Positions 18,172 through 25,761 of a DNA stretch of 64,000 nt are shown piece after piece. This stretch comes from Fidelibacterota bacterium (GTDB taxonomy: Bacteria > Fidelibacterota > UBA8477 > JABMPR01), in assembly GCA_016784025.1 (NCBI GenBank), contig JADHVL010000015.1, forward strand, positions 31,957 to 95,956. Direction: 5' to 3'. Position numbers and translations under genes: made by a program. Every line of letters starts with the position of its first letter. Position 1 is the first letter of the stretch. The notes below the pieces were generated by a model. It made no database searches, had not been told where the DNA came from, and was given only the letters and a program-made list of their open reading frames with translations.

Positions 18172-18654
18172 CTATTCGTTGAACAAATCTTTTAGCTTAG
18201 CCCAGCGTTCATCCGGTTTCTCATCTGATCTGATTATCTTTTGCAGTTTTTCTCCTGCCTTGCAATCAGTACCACATCGATGTGAAATGGGGATGGCTAA
18301 CAACACAGCATCATGGACAAGAGGATAGAGATCATATTCTGCCTGGTGAGCGGGAACATGAAATATCTCATCTCCTTCATAAGACTCCAGATACCTGGAA
18401 TCAAAAGTTAGCATGACGTCAATTTCACTCTTCAGGGTGTCTTCAAACTCCTCCATGCCGGTCTCACAAATAAAGAGACCCGTACAAGAAATATTCCCGT
18501 GTAGATAAAAATTTTGACCCTGTCGGTCGATGCCTAACTTCAATTCAAACTGGAGTGGTTTCCACTCAATGCTTTTATCTTGTTGTAGCTGTGCTACGCT
18601 GTCAAAGACCTGCTCTGATTTGCCTCTCGGCAATGTGTTCAGTACTATCTTCAT
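18172..18654 (-). CDS. yceD: YceD/DUF177 family protein
   Basis: A 160-residue member of the family that nearly always precedes rpmF and is thought to act in 23S rRNA accumulation or ribosome assembly. The conserved core includes [18 protein letters not shown] and the C-terminal acidic segment [12 protein letters not shown]. The usual CxxCG-like pair near the C-terminus is reduced to [16 protein letters not shown] 18654 is chosen over TTG 18660. A strong sigma-70-like promoter ends only about 8 bases upstream, so the transcript may have almost no leader. Confidence 0.85.
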   Translation of the reverse strand: MKIVLNTLPRGKSEQVFDSVAQLQQDKSIEWKPLQFELKLGIDRQGQNFYLHGNISCTGLFICETGMEEFEDTLKSEIDVMLTFDSRYLESYEGDEIFHVPAHQAEYDLYPLVHDAVLLAIPISHRCGTDCKAGEKLQKIIRSDEKPDERWAKLKDLFNE

Positions 18655-18668
18655 TGTCAAAGCCGCGC

Positions 18669-18697
18669 AATATAGATGGGAGTTATTCGCATGTCAA
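18669..18697 (-). promoter_or_regulatory. Sigma-70 promoter for yceD-rpmF-plsX-fab operon
   Basis: On the minus strand TTGACA (18692-18697) is followed by a 17-base spacer and TATATT (18669-18674). Transcription would start near 18662, a few bases before the yceD start codon. It is the best consensus promoter seen in the window. Confidence 0.6.
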
Positions 18698-18728
18698 ACG
18701 TTTAACTTATTGAGAAATCAGCAGCCTA

Positions 18729-20114
18729 TCAGGGCTGCATCAGAGCCTCAATCTCTTGAATAGTTTTGGGTATAGACTGGCTTAAAACACGGTGTCCCTT
18801 TTGTGTTACCAGTACATCGTCCTCAATGCGCACACCAATATTCCACCATTTGGCATCCACATCTTCGGACTCGCTAATATAAATTCCCGGTTCTACAGTA
18901 AGAACCATCCCGGTTTTTAATTGATGCGCCTTGCCATTGTCACCCAGCCAACCACCAACGTCGTGGACATCTAAACCCAGCCAATGTGAGGTACCGTGCA
19001 TGAAAAATTTACGATAGCCCTTTTCCTGAATGAGAGTGGTTGGATCTCCTTGGAGCAAACCCAGTTCCACTAGTCCGGTAGTAACAACCTGTATAGCAGT
19101 ATCATGAGGTTTGCGCCAGGAAACTCCTGGTTTCACAACTTCAATGGCAGCAGTCTGGGCATCAAGCACGAGTTGATAGATAGCGCTCTGTTCAGAGCTA
19201 AATTTACCAGAGATAGGAACAGTTCTGCTGATATCAGCAGAATAGTAATTCCACTCAGCTCCAATATCCATCAACAAAAGTTCTCCTTCAATGAGTTCGC
19301 CGTGATGGTCTTCATAATGCAGGTATGTAGCATTTTTGCCTGCTCCCACGATGGATGGAAACCCCATACGTTCAGATCCACGCTTTGCGAAACCATATTC
19401 AATAGCCGCTTGCACCTCATATTCAAATTCTAATGATGGAATCAACGGTAAAACTTCCTGCAGTGATTGATGAGTCACATCAATAGCTTTTTGCAAAGCA
19501 TTAATTTCACTTTCGGATTTGATCAGTCGATGTGATTTAAGCAGTGAAGCAGCCTCCTGCACAATGCTGGGACGACTACTGATGGATTCAAACTTTTCCT
19601 CAAACCCATCCTCAAAAACTATGTTGCTGCCGTGTGAAATGACCAATCGCTGGTAGCCCTTGATCAGTTTTTCCAAATGGGTGTAAAAATCCCCGTAATC
19701 ATACGCTTGATCAATACCTGGTAAAACCATGGCTTCATCAATTCCAGATTTGGGACCTGTCCACACCTCCTTTTTTGGGTTTCTGGGTGTCACAAAGAGT
19801 GAAACCTCTGCGCCATCTTCTGGATTTTCTTGTGGTGTGAGGACCAATACGCCCTCCATTTGGGTCCAGCCTGTCAAATAAAAGAAGTCCGAATCCTGTC
19901 GATAGGGATGTTCAACATGGTGATTGCGTTCGTATTGTGGGGCAGTATGAAAAATGGCACAGGCGTCCAATTCACGCAATTCTTCCAGAAAAATGGCTCT
20001 ACGTCTGGCGAATTCATCACTTGGCAGACTCTCCTTTTTTGACATGCTGTTGGCAGTTGTTCCACATGCAAGCACCAGGATAAGAGGGACAATCAATTTT
20101 ATTTGGGGAAGCAT
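18729..20114 (-). CDS. Aminopeptidase P family lipoprotein (M24B, Xaa-Pro)
   Basis: A 461-residue metallopeptidase removing N-terminal residues before proline. The five di-metal ligands are visible: DIGAEWNYYSADISR (two Asp), HGTSHWLGLDVHD (His), TVEPGIYI (Glu) and GVRIEDDVLVT (Glu). The N-domain with FARRRAIFLEEL and QDSDFFYLTGW is typical of PepP. ATG 20114 is chosen because it opens a lipoprotein signal (MLPQIKLIVPLILVLAC), indicating a membrane-anchored enzyme in the periplasm, unlike the cytoplasmic E. coli enzyme. It is downstream of ddpX. Confidence 0.93.
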   Translation of the reverse strand: MLPQIKLIVPLILVLACGTTANSMSKKESLPSDEFARRRAIFLEELRELDACAIFHTAPQYERNHHVEHPYRQDSDFFYLTGWTQMEGVLVLTPQENPEDGAEVSLFVTPRNPKKEVWTGPKSGIDEAMVLPGIDQAYDYGDFYTHLEKLIKGYQRLVISHGSNIVFEDGFEEKFESISSRPSIVQEAASLLKSHRLIKSESEINALQKAIDVTHQSLQEVLPLIPSLEFEYEVQAAIEYGFAKRGSERMGFPSIVGAGKNATYLHYEDHHGELIEGELLLMDIGAEWNYYSADISRTVPISGKFSSEQSAIYQLVLDAQTAAIEVVKPGVSWRKPHDTAIQVVTTGLVELGLLQGDPTTLIQEKGYRKFFMHGTSHWLGLDVHDVGGWLGDNGKAHQLKTGMVLTVEPGIYISESEDVDAKWWNIGVRIEDDVLVTQKGHRVLSQSIPKTIQEIEALMQP

Positions 20115-20124
20115 TGAGATTTCC

Positions 20125-20799
20125 TTATTCAATAATTTGATATTGAGAACGAGCAACTTTGACAGGCACGGCATTGAAGTGCCACCATTCAATGGAGATA
20201 GACAGAAAGCCAGCTTGAGTCATTACATCTCTCAAGAGGTGACGGTTATCAATATGTTCCTGAGTCAGCTTTTTTTCTTTCAGGAAGCGAGCTTCATGGC
20301 GGGGTTGGGCCAACTCACCAAAATAATCAAATGCAGTCCCCATATCCAAAGGGACGCCATCATTGGTGGCAATGGTAAGATCCACCGCAGAACCAAAATT
20401 ATGGACTGATCCTCTATCAGGATTTGCCACATAGTCCTGGGAAGGCGTATTCATCACCAAAGTCCACATCTTACGCTGTATGGAGCGAGGGCGAGCACCA
20501 TCATTGACCAACAGGGTTAATTCAGGGTGTGATTTCTTGAGTAAGTCCTGGGCTTGTTTAAGCATAGCGGCTGCCTTGGGTTGGAGATAGCAGTTTTCCA
20601 ATTCACCATAAGTGTCCGCTGAAAGGAAATTGTCTGAAGTAGAGTACTTCAACTCAACCAGAATATCTGGAGCCAGTGTGTGAATGTTCACCAGACCTTG
20701 TTTTTGAAGCTGCTCCTCCAATGACAAATCTTGACCTGCAAGCAGGGGCAAGAGATAAATGAGAATGATCAGGAATATGTATGCGATTCGATTTTTCAT
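20125..20799 (-). CDS. ddpX: D-alanyl-D-alanine dipeptidase (M15D, VanX/DdpX-like)
   Basis: A 224-residue exported zinc dipeptidase. After a signal peptide (residues 1-22) the M15D motifs are present: SVHNFGSAVDLT (zinc His and Asp, about residues 130-141) and SIEWWHFN (catalytic Glu and third zinc ligand, about 205-212). It likely releases D-Ala from D-Ala-D-Ala in the periplasm during peptidoglycan turnover. Its start overlaps the mpg stop by four bases (ATGA). With the neighbouring aminopeptidase P lipoprotein it suggests a peptide-scavenging pair. Confidence 0.9.
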   Translation of the reverse strand: MKNRIAYIFLIILIYLLPLLAGQDLSLEEQLQKQGLVNIHTLAPDILVELKYSTSDNFLSADTYGELENCYLQPKAAAMLKQAQDLLKKSHPELTLLVNDGARPRSIQRKMWTLVMNTPSQDYVANPDRGSVHNFGSAVDLTIATNDGVPLDMGTAFDYFGELAQPRHEARFLKEKKLTQEHIDNRHLLRDVMTQAGFLSISIEWWHFNAVPVKVARSQYQIIE

Positions 20800-21485
20800 G
20801 GCTGCAAGATAGTGTAATCTCTCCCCATCTGAAAGTTTCGAACTCGAAGTGGATTATTTGTACAGAAATCTGCATAGGACATGTCAATAAACCGATAAGG
20901 TAAATGAGTATCACGGCCAGGTGGTATTCCGAGCCGTAGAGTCTGAATGATCTTCTCAGGCGTGTAGGTGTCATCCCAGAGTTCCAGGGAGTGAGGTGTC
21001 AATTGTTTAGCATCCCATTCACTTACTTTGAGGTTAAGCGATTTGCACAACAGGGTTTGTCCTGCACAAAGTTTGGCAATGGAGCGTCTGCTGCCACTTC
21101 GATTTGGATTATTGCCCTGCATGACAGCCAGGGTGTCGATGGCATCGCCTTCCAGGGTGATGGGGTATCCTGATTTGATAAGGACAGCATTTCCCTCACC
21201 CCGACATGAAAAATTAAGAGAATCACCCCCTCTAGCATAATACATATATATAGTGCCGGGAGACATGAAGAGAGCTTTTCGCTTTTCAGTATATCCTAGA
21301 GAAGAGTGACTGGCTTTCTCTCTGCGATAATAAGCCTCTGTCTCAATGATTCTAACCATTAACCAACTGGAGGAGTGGGGGACAGCAATGATTTTTCCCA
21401 GGAGAGACTGAGCCACTTGAGTAGGCTCCCGGTCAAAAAAGTTCGAGTCTATTGGTTCCCTTGTGAACTGGTTGAGATGTTCCAT
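20796..21485 (-). CDS. mpg: 3-methyladenine DNA glycosylase (AAG/MPG family)
   Basis: A 229-residue base-excision repair enzyme of the alkyladenine glycosylase type. The conserved core is visible: ARSLLGK-like AQSLLGKIIAV, the catalytic IETEAYYR segment, then GTIYMYYARG and GNAVLIKSGYP. It probably removes alkylated purines. The start ATG 21485 has no clear ribosome-binding site; a possible -35/-10 pair just upstream would give a nearly leaderless message. It is first in an overlapping run with ddpX. Confidence 0.92.
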   Translation of the reverse strand: MEHLNQFTREPIDSNFFDREPTQVAQSLLGKIIAVPHSSSWLMVRIIETEAYYRREKASHSSLGYTEKRKALFMSPGTIYMYYARGGDSLNFSCRGEGNAVLIKSGYPITLEGDAIDTLAVMQGNNPNRSGSRRSIAKLCAGQTLLCKSLNLKVSEWDAKQLTPHSLELWDDTYTPEKIIQTLRLGIPPGRDTHLPYRFIDMSYADFCTNNPLRVRNFQMGRDYTILQP

Positions 21486-21490
21486 GCTTC

Positions 21491-21519
21491 AATATTTACC
21501 CCAAATCAGGTTCTGGCAA
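21491..21519 (-). promoter_or_regulatory. Possible sigma-70 promoter for mpg
   Basis: On the minus strand TTGCCA (21514-21519), a 17-base spacer, then AATATT (21491-21496). The start would fall at or next to the mpg ATG. Weak -35 and -10 matches keep confidence low. Confidence 0.3.
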
Positions 21520-21748
21520 ATGATTCCAGGCTGGAGGACAGAGATAAATATTACCATTTTTGTCACTCTCAGATGCGAGAACTATTTCTCGAAATTCAGA
21601 GAAATGTAATGGATTAACTAGTTAACTGAATAAATACTCGCCAAAATCAGCTTATTTGAAGCGCGGCAATTGTTTTGCTAAGCTTTTTATTTGCGACAGC
21701 TCTCTCTAATTAGCCTAAATGCGAGTCATTAGCAGTTACTCCAGTCTT

Positions 21749-21765
21749 TTGGCACAGCCTTTGTA
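21749..21765 (+). promoter_or_regulatory. Sigma-54-like -24/-12 element of the ext-like cluster
   Basis: TTGGCACAGCCTTTGTA matches the sigma-54 consensus TTGGCAC-N5-TTGC-A/T with correct -24/-12 spacing; the -12 GC is GT here. It lies 31 bp before the MerR start. The same variant with the same spacing precedes the other cytochrome operon at 40776-40792. Confidence 0.45.
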
Positions 21766-21796
21766 AATACCGTATTTGAGAATACAGAAAAATTTA

Positions 21797-22267
21797 ATGA
21801 GCATAAATCCAAATACTGAGCCCTCAGCCACACCTCCCAAAGGTGAAGAAATCTATACACCAAGGGAAGTAGCTCACAGGCTGAACCTTTCTGTAGAGAG
21901 CCTTCGTTTGTATGAGCGTGAGGGTTTGCTCGTTCCCCTCAAGTTGGACTCCGGTCACAGACGCTATACTGATTCTGATATTGAATGGATCACTTGTATT
22001 CAAAAACAGATTCATGAGAACAAACTAAATTTTGCAGGCATTCGCTACATTCTTTCAATGTTGCCCTGTCACGAGATGAAGCCCTGTTGCCTGGAAGACT
22101 ATCAAACATGTCCTGCTGGAGATAGAAGTTGTAGACCCTGCTGGGACTTTGATGATACGCCTTGTCGGAATAAAGGAGAAAATTGCAGAACCTGTGTGGT
22201 TTACCAGCAGGTCCTCAATGTTGAAAACCTAAAAAAAATATTATCGGTGAAATTTAAATGCGATTAA
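21797..22267 (+). CDS. MerR family regulator with Cys-rich effector tail
   Basis: A 156-residue regulator. Residues about 15-85 are the MerR winged helix (YTPREVAHRLNLSVESLRLYEREGLL, then HRRYTDSDIEWI). The remaining ~65 residues carry nine cysteines in LPCHEMKPCC, YQTCPAGDRSCRPCW, TPCRNKGENCRTC, suggesting binding of a metal, metalloid or Fe-S cluster. ATG 21797 is chosen over TTG 21776. Its last 10 bases overlap the start of the multiheme lipoprotein gene, so it is the first gene of the electron-transfer cluster and probably controls it. The inducer is not known. Confidence 0.85.
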   Translation: MSINPNTEPSATPPKGEEIYTPREVAHRLNLSVESLRLYEREGLLVPLKLDSGHRRYTDSDIEWITCIQKQIHENKLNFAGIRYILSMLPCHEMKPCCLEDYQTCPAGDRSCRPCWDFDDTPCRNKGENCRTCVVYQQVLNVENLKKILSVKFKCD

Positions 22268-23826
22268 TACAAAAAATATGGATTACCACACTTCTGGTGT
22301 GGAGTTTCTCCTTTTTGAGCTGTGATGCGATCAATCCTACCAGTGAGGGAGATTTGACGGATTATACCTGCGAGGGTTGCCACACAAATCGATCAACACT
22401 GGATGATGTTATTGAAACGCTGAATCTGGAACCACCAGACGAAGGTCCTGAAGCGCCTGGCTGAGGCGGTGGAGCAGTACCGTTGGTACTATCGGAAAAA
22501 GTGTGGATACGTTTGAATGCTATTCGTGGAGTTGAATCCTTTTCGGATATTGATCCCGTGCATGCAGCCATTGGTTGTGCCGGTTGTCATGGTGGATCCT
22601 CCTCAGTAGATGCTAAAGATGATACATCCGCATATCGCGAGGCTCATACTGGTATGATGCGCGACCCTTCTGCCGTCGGTGAATTGGGTTGTAGTGGCGG
22701 AAGCTGTCATGCTGATATTGTCGCTCGTAATGAGACCAGTATGCACAGTAACCTCTGGGGTGAAAAAGCACATGTGGCCCTGAGAAATGGGTATGAAACA
22801 TTTGAAGAATGCCCCTCTGATATTAAAGATGGCTTTGCCAAAGATTGCAATAGCTGTCACACGACTTGTGGACAATGTCATATCAGTCGTCCACATGCCG
22901 CAGGTGGTGGCTTCCAAAAACAACTTGTAGGCTTTAGCCACAAATTTATGCCAACCCCCAGCGAAGAAAATGTCTGTACAGCCTGTCATGGATCACGGGT
23001 AGGTGATGATTGGAATGCCAACCAGGAACGACTTCCTGGAAATGTACCTGATGTGCACAATGATTATGGCTATACCTGTCTGGATTGTCATACTGAAGAT
23101 ATGCATGGTGAAGGGGAAACAGATGCCCAGTACACTTCTCGTTATCAGGTTGCTGATTTACCCAAATGTATTGATTGCCATCAGGTAGACAATGATGATA
23201 ACGCCTATCACGTCAGGCACTGGCCAAATGCCGATTCCTCTGATGGATCGGATCTGGCCTGTTTTGTCTGCCATTCACAGCAATATAATAATTGTAATAC
23301 CTGTCACGCCGGAACTTGGAAGGACGAGTACAATGAGCACAATACAGATGAGTATCGTGTTTATCCTCAGTTCAAGATTGGTCGCAACCCCTATTATGGT
23401 GAAGTGGGTCATCCACATACTGAATCGGCCTGGATCACCGTGAGACACGTACCTGTTTCTCCTGATGCTTTTAAAAACTGGAATATTGATCCCTGGGATA
23501 TGCAGGATTTATCCATGACAAAGAATATGGAGACCTGGAAATATACCAGCCCTCATAATATTCAACGCTGGACAGAAAGAACCTTAGTTGATAGTGCCTG
23601 GGCAAATAGTTCAACCCAGGATTATACAACAGATGATTGCTATACGAATTGCCATATGCACGGAGACATTGGAGCATATACAGCAGTTAATGATGCGCTT
23701 TATTTAATAGATGAAAATATGGAGAATGATATTACCAATGATGATTTGATGGACGAGATCCCATTCAATACTCTTACGAGTTTGGGTCGTCTCTCAAATG
23801 GTAATTATTGTTCTGCCTGTCATTAG
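22258..23826 (+). CDS. extKL: Multiheme c-type cytochrome lipoprotein with in-frame TGA (probable selenocysteine), ExtKL-like
   Basis: Read through TGA at 22462-22464, this is a 522-residue protein with the recoded residue at position 69. Residues 1-23 are a lipoprotein signal (ending SFSFLSC) and the first heme motif CEGCH follows. After the TGA come glycine-rich GGGAVP and 11 more heme-type motifs: nine CXXCH plus one CX4CH (CSGGSCH) and one CX3CH (CYTNCH); the last CXXCH ends the protein. The downstream part alone, startable at TTG 22483, has no signal peptide and could not receive heme in the periplasm, so a single recoded product is favoured. The TGA context P-G-TGA-G-G-G matches my unverified memory of Cys in homologues. 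A SECIS-like hairpin follows. It overlaps the MerR gene and precedes the rhodanese gene. A nonsense mutation remains possible. Confidence 0.75.
22462..22490 (+). promoter_or_regulatory. In-frame TGA plus SECIS-like hairpin
   Basis: TGA at 22462-22464 is followed by AGTACC (22476-22481), loop GTT (22482-22484) and GGTACT (22485-22490): a perfect 6-bp stem with G as first loop base, loop starting 17 nt after the TGA. The bacterial SECIS rules as I recall them require a loop 16-37 nt downstream with a G in the first two loop positions. Confidence 0.6.
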
Positions 23827-23872
23827 TAAATAGTCAATTGAAAACAAGTTAACAAAGCCACGAGGAGGTAAG

Positions 23873-24874
23873 ATGAAACTTGATTGGAGACTAGTAATGG
23901 TTTTAGTGTTGTCACTAGGACTGATGGTTGGATGTGAAAAGGACGATGAAGAAGATGCAGTAGTGGGGACATTCAGTGATTTGTCAACCTACATGCAGGA
24001 TAATGGGCTTGATTTGCCAGCTCAGGTCGCATCAGGTTGGGTGAAGGCAGCAAATGCGATTGTAGATACCAACACCTACACGATTCCTGGATATACTGTT
24101 CTAGATATTCGTGCAACAGCTGATTATAACGCTGGTCATATCGACGGCGCTATTGATGCCAGTCTTGGAAATATCCTGGCTGATGCTGAAGCTAATGCAG
24201 CTGGCACAAATGGCTATCTGATTGTATGCTACTCAGGTCAGTCTGCAGGTCATGCATCCATGGCATTGCGCTTGATGGGTTACACATCAACCGTCCTCAA
24301 ATGGGGAATGTCTGGTTGGAATGCAGATTTTGCAGGCTCATGGAACAATAACGCAGGTCATGACAATGGCAATAACGCAGCTGGCAATGCTAACTGGGTT
24401 ACAACTGCGGCTCCAGCTCTTGAAACCTATGATTATCCTGATTGGGAATCTGAAACAACAGAAGGCGCGGCTCTACTCGTTGAGCGTGTAGAAGCAGCAC
24501 TTGCTGATGGTTTCCAGGCAGTTGCCGGGTACGGAGCAGAAGGTGTGATGGAGAATTTAGCTAACTATCAAATCATCAACTTCTGGCCTGAGTCAGATTA
24601 TCTTGCATTTGGTCATTTTGATGGTGCATATCAAATGAAACCTATCTCATTGGCAGATGATGAAGTTGCTGCTTTTGATCCAGATATGACAACTGCTCTC
24701 TATTGTTACACTGGACAAACATCATCAACAGCAACATTCTGGTTTAACGTGCTCGGTTATCAAGTTAAGAGTGTGAAATTTGGTGTAAATACACTTAATT
24801 ATGATGCTCTCTATGATGCTGGAAAACCAACCTGGCATGGACCTGAAGATTATGATTATGTTGTAGAAGGTTAA
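23873..24874 (+). CDS. extH: Double rhodanese-domain lipoprotein, ExtH-like
   Basis: A 333-residue exported lipoprotein (signal ending GLMVGC). Two rhodanese domains follow. The first (about residues 55-155) has TVLDIRATADYNAGHIDGAI and active-site loop CYSGQSAG; the second (about 205-315) has QIINFWPESDYLAFGHFDGAY and CYTGQTSS. Both keep the catalytic cysteine, so persulfide or perselenide transfer is possible. An asparagine/glycine-rich linker joins them. A strong AGGAGG precedes ATG 23873. A rhodanese lipoprotein (ExtH) is a hallmark of the Geobacter ext electron conduit, recalled also under the name selenite/tellurite reduction operon; the physiological substrate is unknown. Confidence 0.85.
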   Translation: MKLDWRLVMVLVLSLGLMVGCEKDDEEDAVVGTFSDLSTYMQDNGLDLPAQVASGWVKAANAIVDTNTYTIPGYTVLDIRATADYNAGHIDGAIDASLGNILADAEANAAGTNGYLIVCYSGQSAGHASMALRLMGYTSTVLKWGMSGWNADFAGSWNNNAGHDNGNNAAGNANWVTTAAPALETYDYPDWESETTEGAALLVERVEAALADGFQAVAGYGAEGVMENLANYQIINFWPESDYLAFGHFDGAYQMKPISLADDEVAAFDPDMTTALYCYTGQTSSTATFWFNVLGYQVKSVKFGVNTLNYDALYDAGKPTWHGPEDYDYVVEG

Positions 24875-24900
24875 GACCAAGGGAAAGAATATTTAGTACT

Positions 24901-25761
24901 TTGAAATTATATTTCAATATAGTCTTTACCGGAGGGAGCCGAATTCTATTCGGCTCCCTTTTATTGACTAGCTTTCTTTTTGGACAGCTCACATTTCCTG
25001 ATGTGCAAAATCCACACGGGAGTGAGGACTGTTCTTTTTGTCATACTGCACCACTTGAAGCAGACGCAACCAATCTTAAAAAAGATGTCTGCATTCAATG
25101 CCATTCTGCAGCTTCAGTAAATGATATGATCCATCCGCTTCAAAACATCAATCCCAAAGCTAAAAAGATGTCCATCCCTGCCAGCTTTAAACTGGATGCT
25201 GATGGAAGTTTGGGATGCCTGACCTGTCACCAGGTCGCCTGCAAAATTGATCGCTCCAACAGGACCTTTTTACGAGGGGGACCCTATAAACGAGAGATCG
25301 ATTTTTGTTATAATTGTCATAGCAAAGCAGACTACAGAAAAATGAATCCCCACAAACAGGTTCAAACTGATGGTAGTATTGACAATTCAACCTGTTTGCA
25401 GTGTCATGTGAAACAGCCCAGTAAAGATGATCACCCCACTATAGCCCGAGAGATGCAGCTGGATATGGCTGCAACCTGCAACAAATGCCATTCTCTCCAT
25501 TCCCATGAACAAAATCATCAGGGCAAGAATATCGAATTATCCAAAAAAGCGACTGTAAAGCGCTTTAATGAAACACAACAAAAATTTGGGCTCACCTTGC
25601 CCCTTTCTCAGGATAATCTTATTCAATGCAATACCTGTCACTACACTCATAACCGGGGGACCCTCGCTGCCGATCAGGTGGTCTACGAGGGTGACGGAGA
25701 GAACCAGCGTTTCTTACGCCTATCAAAAGAGAACTTGTGCTATGCCTGCCACGATCTATAG
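24901..25761 (+). CDS. Octaheme c-type cytochrome, secreted
   Basis: A 286-residue periplasmic cytochrome with eight CXXCH motifs (CSFCH, CIQCH, CLTCH, CYNCH, CLQCH, CNKCH, CNTCH, CYACH), the last three residues short of the C-terminus. The start is uncertain: TTG 24901 gives a signal peptide (KLYFNIVFTG...LLLTSFLFGQ), but no closer standard start supplies enough hydrophobic sequence. Codons for the signal peptide contain a perfect 11-bp hairpin plus T-tract at 24934-24962. Alternative start: ATT 24943 behind GGAGGGAG. The next gene starts inside the last heme codons, so translation is coupled. Confidence 0.85.
   Translation: MKLYFNIVFTGGSRILFGSLLLTSFLFGQLTFPDVQNPHGSEDCSFCHTAPLEADATNLKKDVCIQCHSAASVNDMIHPLQNINPKAKKMSIPASFKLDADGSLGCLTCHQVACKIDRSNRTFLRGGPYKREIDFCYNCHSKADYRKMNPHKQVQTDGSIDNSTCLQCHVKQPSKDDHPTIAREMQLDMAATCNKCHSLHSHEQNHQGKNIELSKKATVKRFNETQQKFGLTLPLSQDNLIQCNTCHYTHNRGTLAADQVVYEGDGENQRFLRLSKENLCYACHDL
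24934..24962 (+). terminator. Intrinsic terminator between extH and the cytochrome genes, inside a signal-peptide coding region
   Basis: GGGAGCCGAAT (24934-24944), loop TCT, ATTCGGCTCCC (24948-24958), then TTTT. The stem is perfect and GC-rich. It lies 60 bp after extH and overlaps the beginning of the next reading frame, so it would cut or attenuate expression of the downstream operon. Confidence 0.7.

Noticed and set aside
22483..23826. Separate cytochrome gene starting at TTG 22483
   Set aside because: It has no signal peptide, its start lies inside the hairpin, and it is in frame with the upstream signal peptide; reading through TGA explains it better. Weak GGAG at 22471 keeps reinitiation only a minor possibility.
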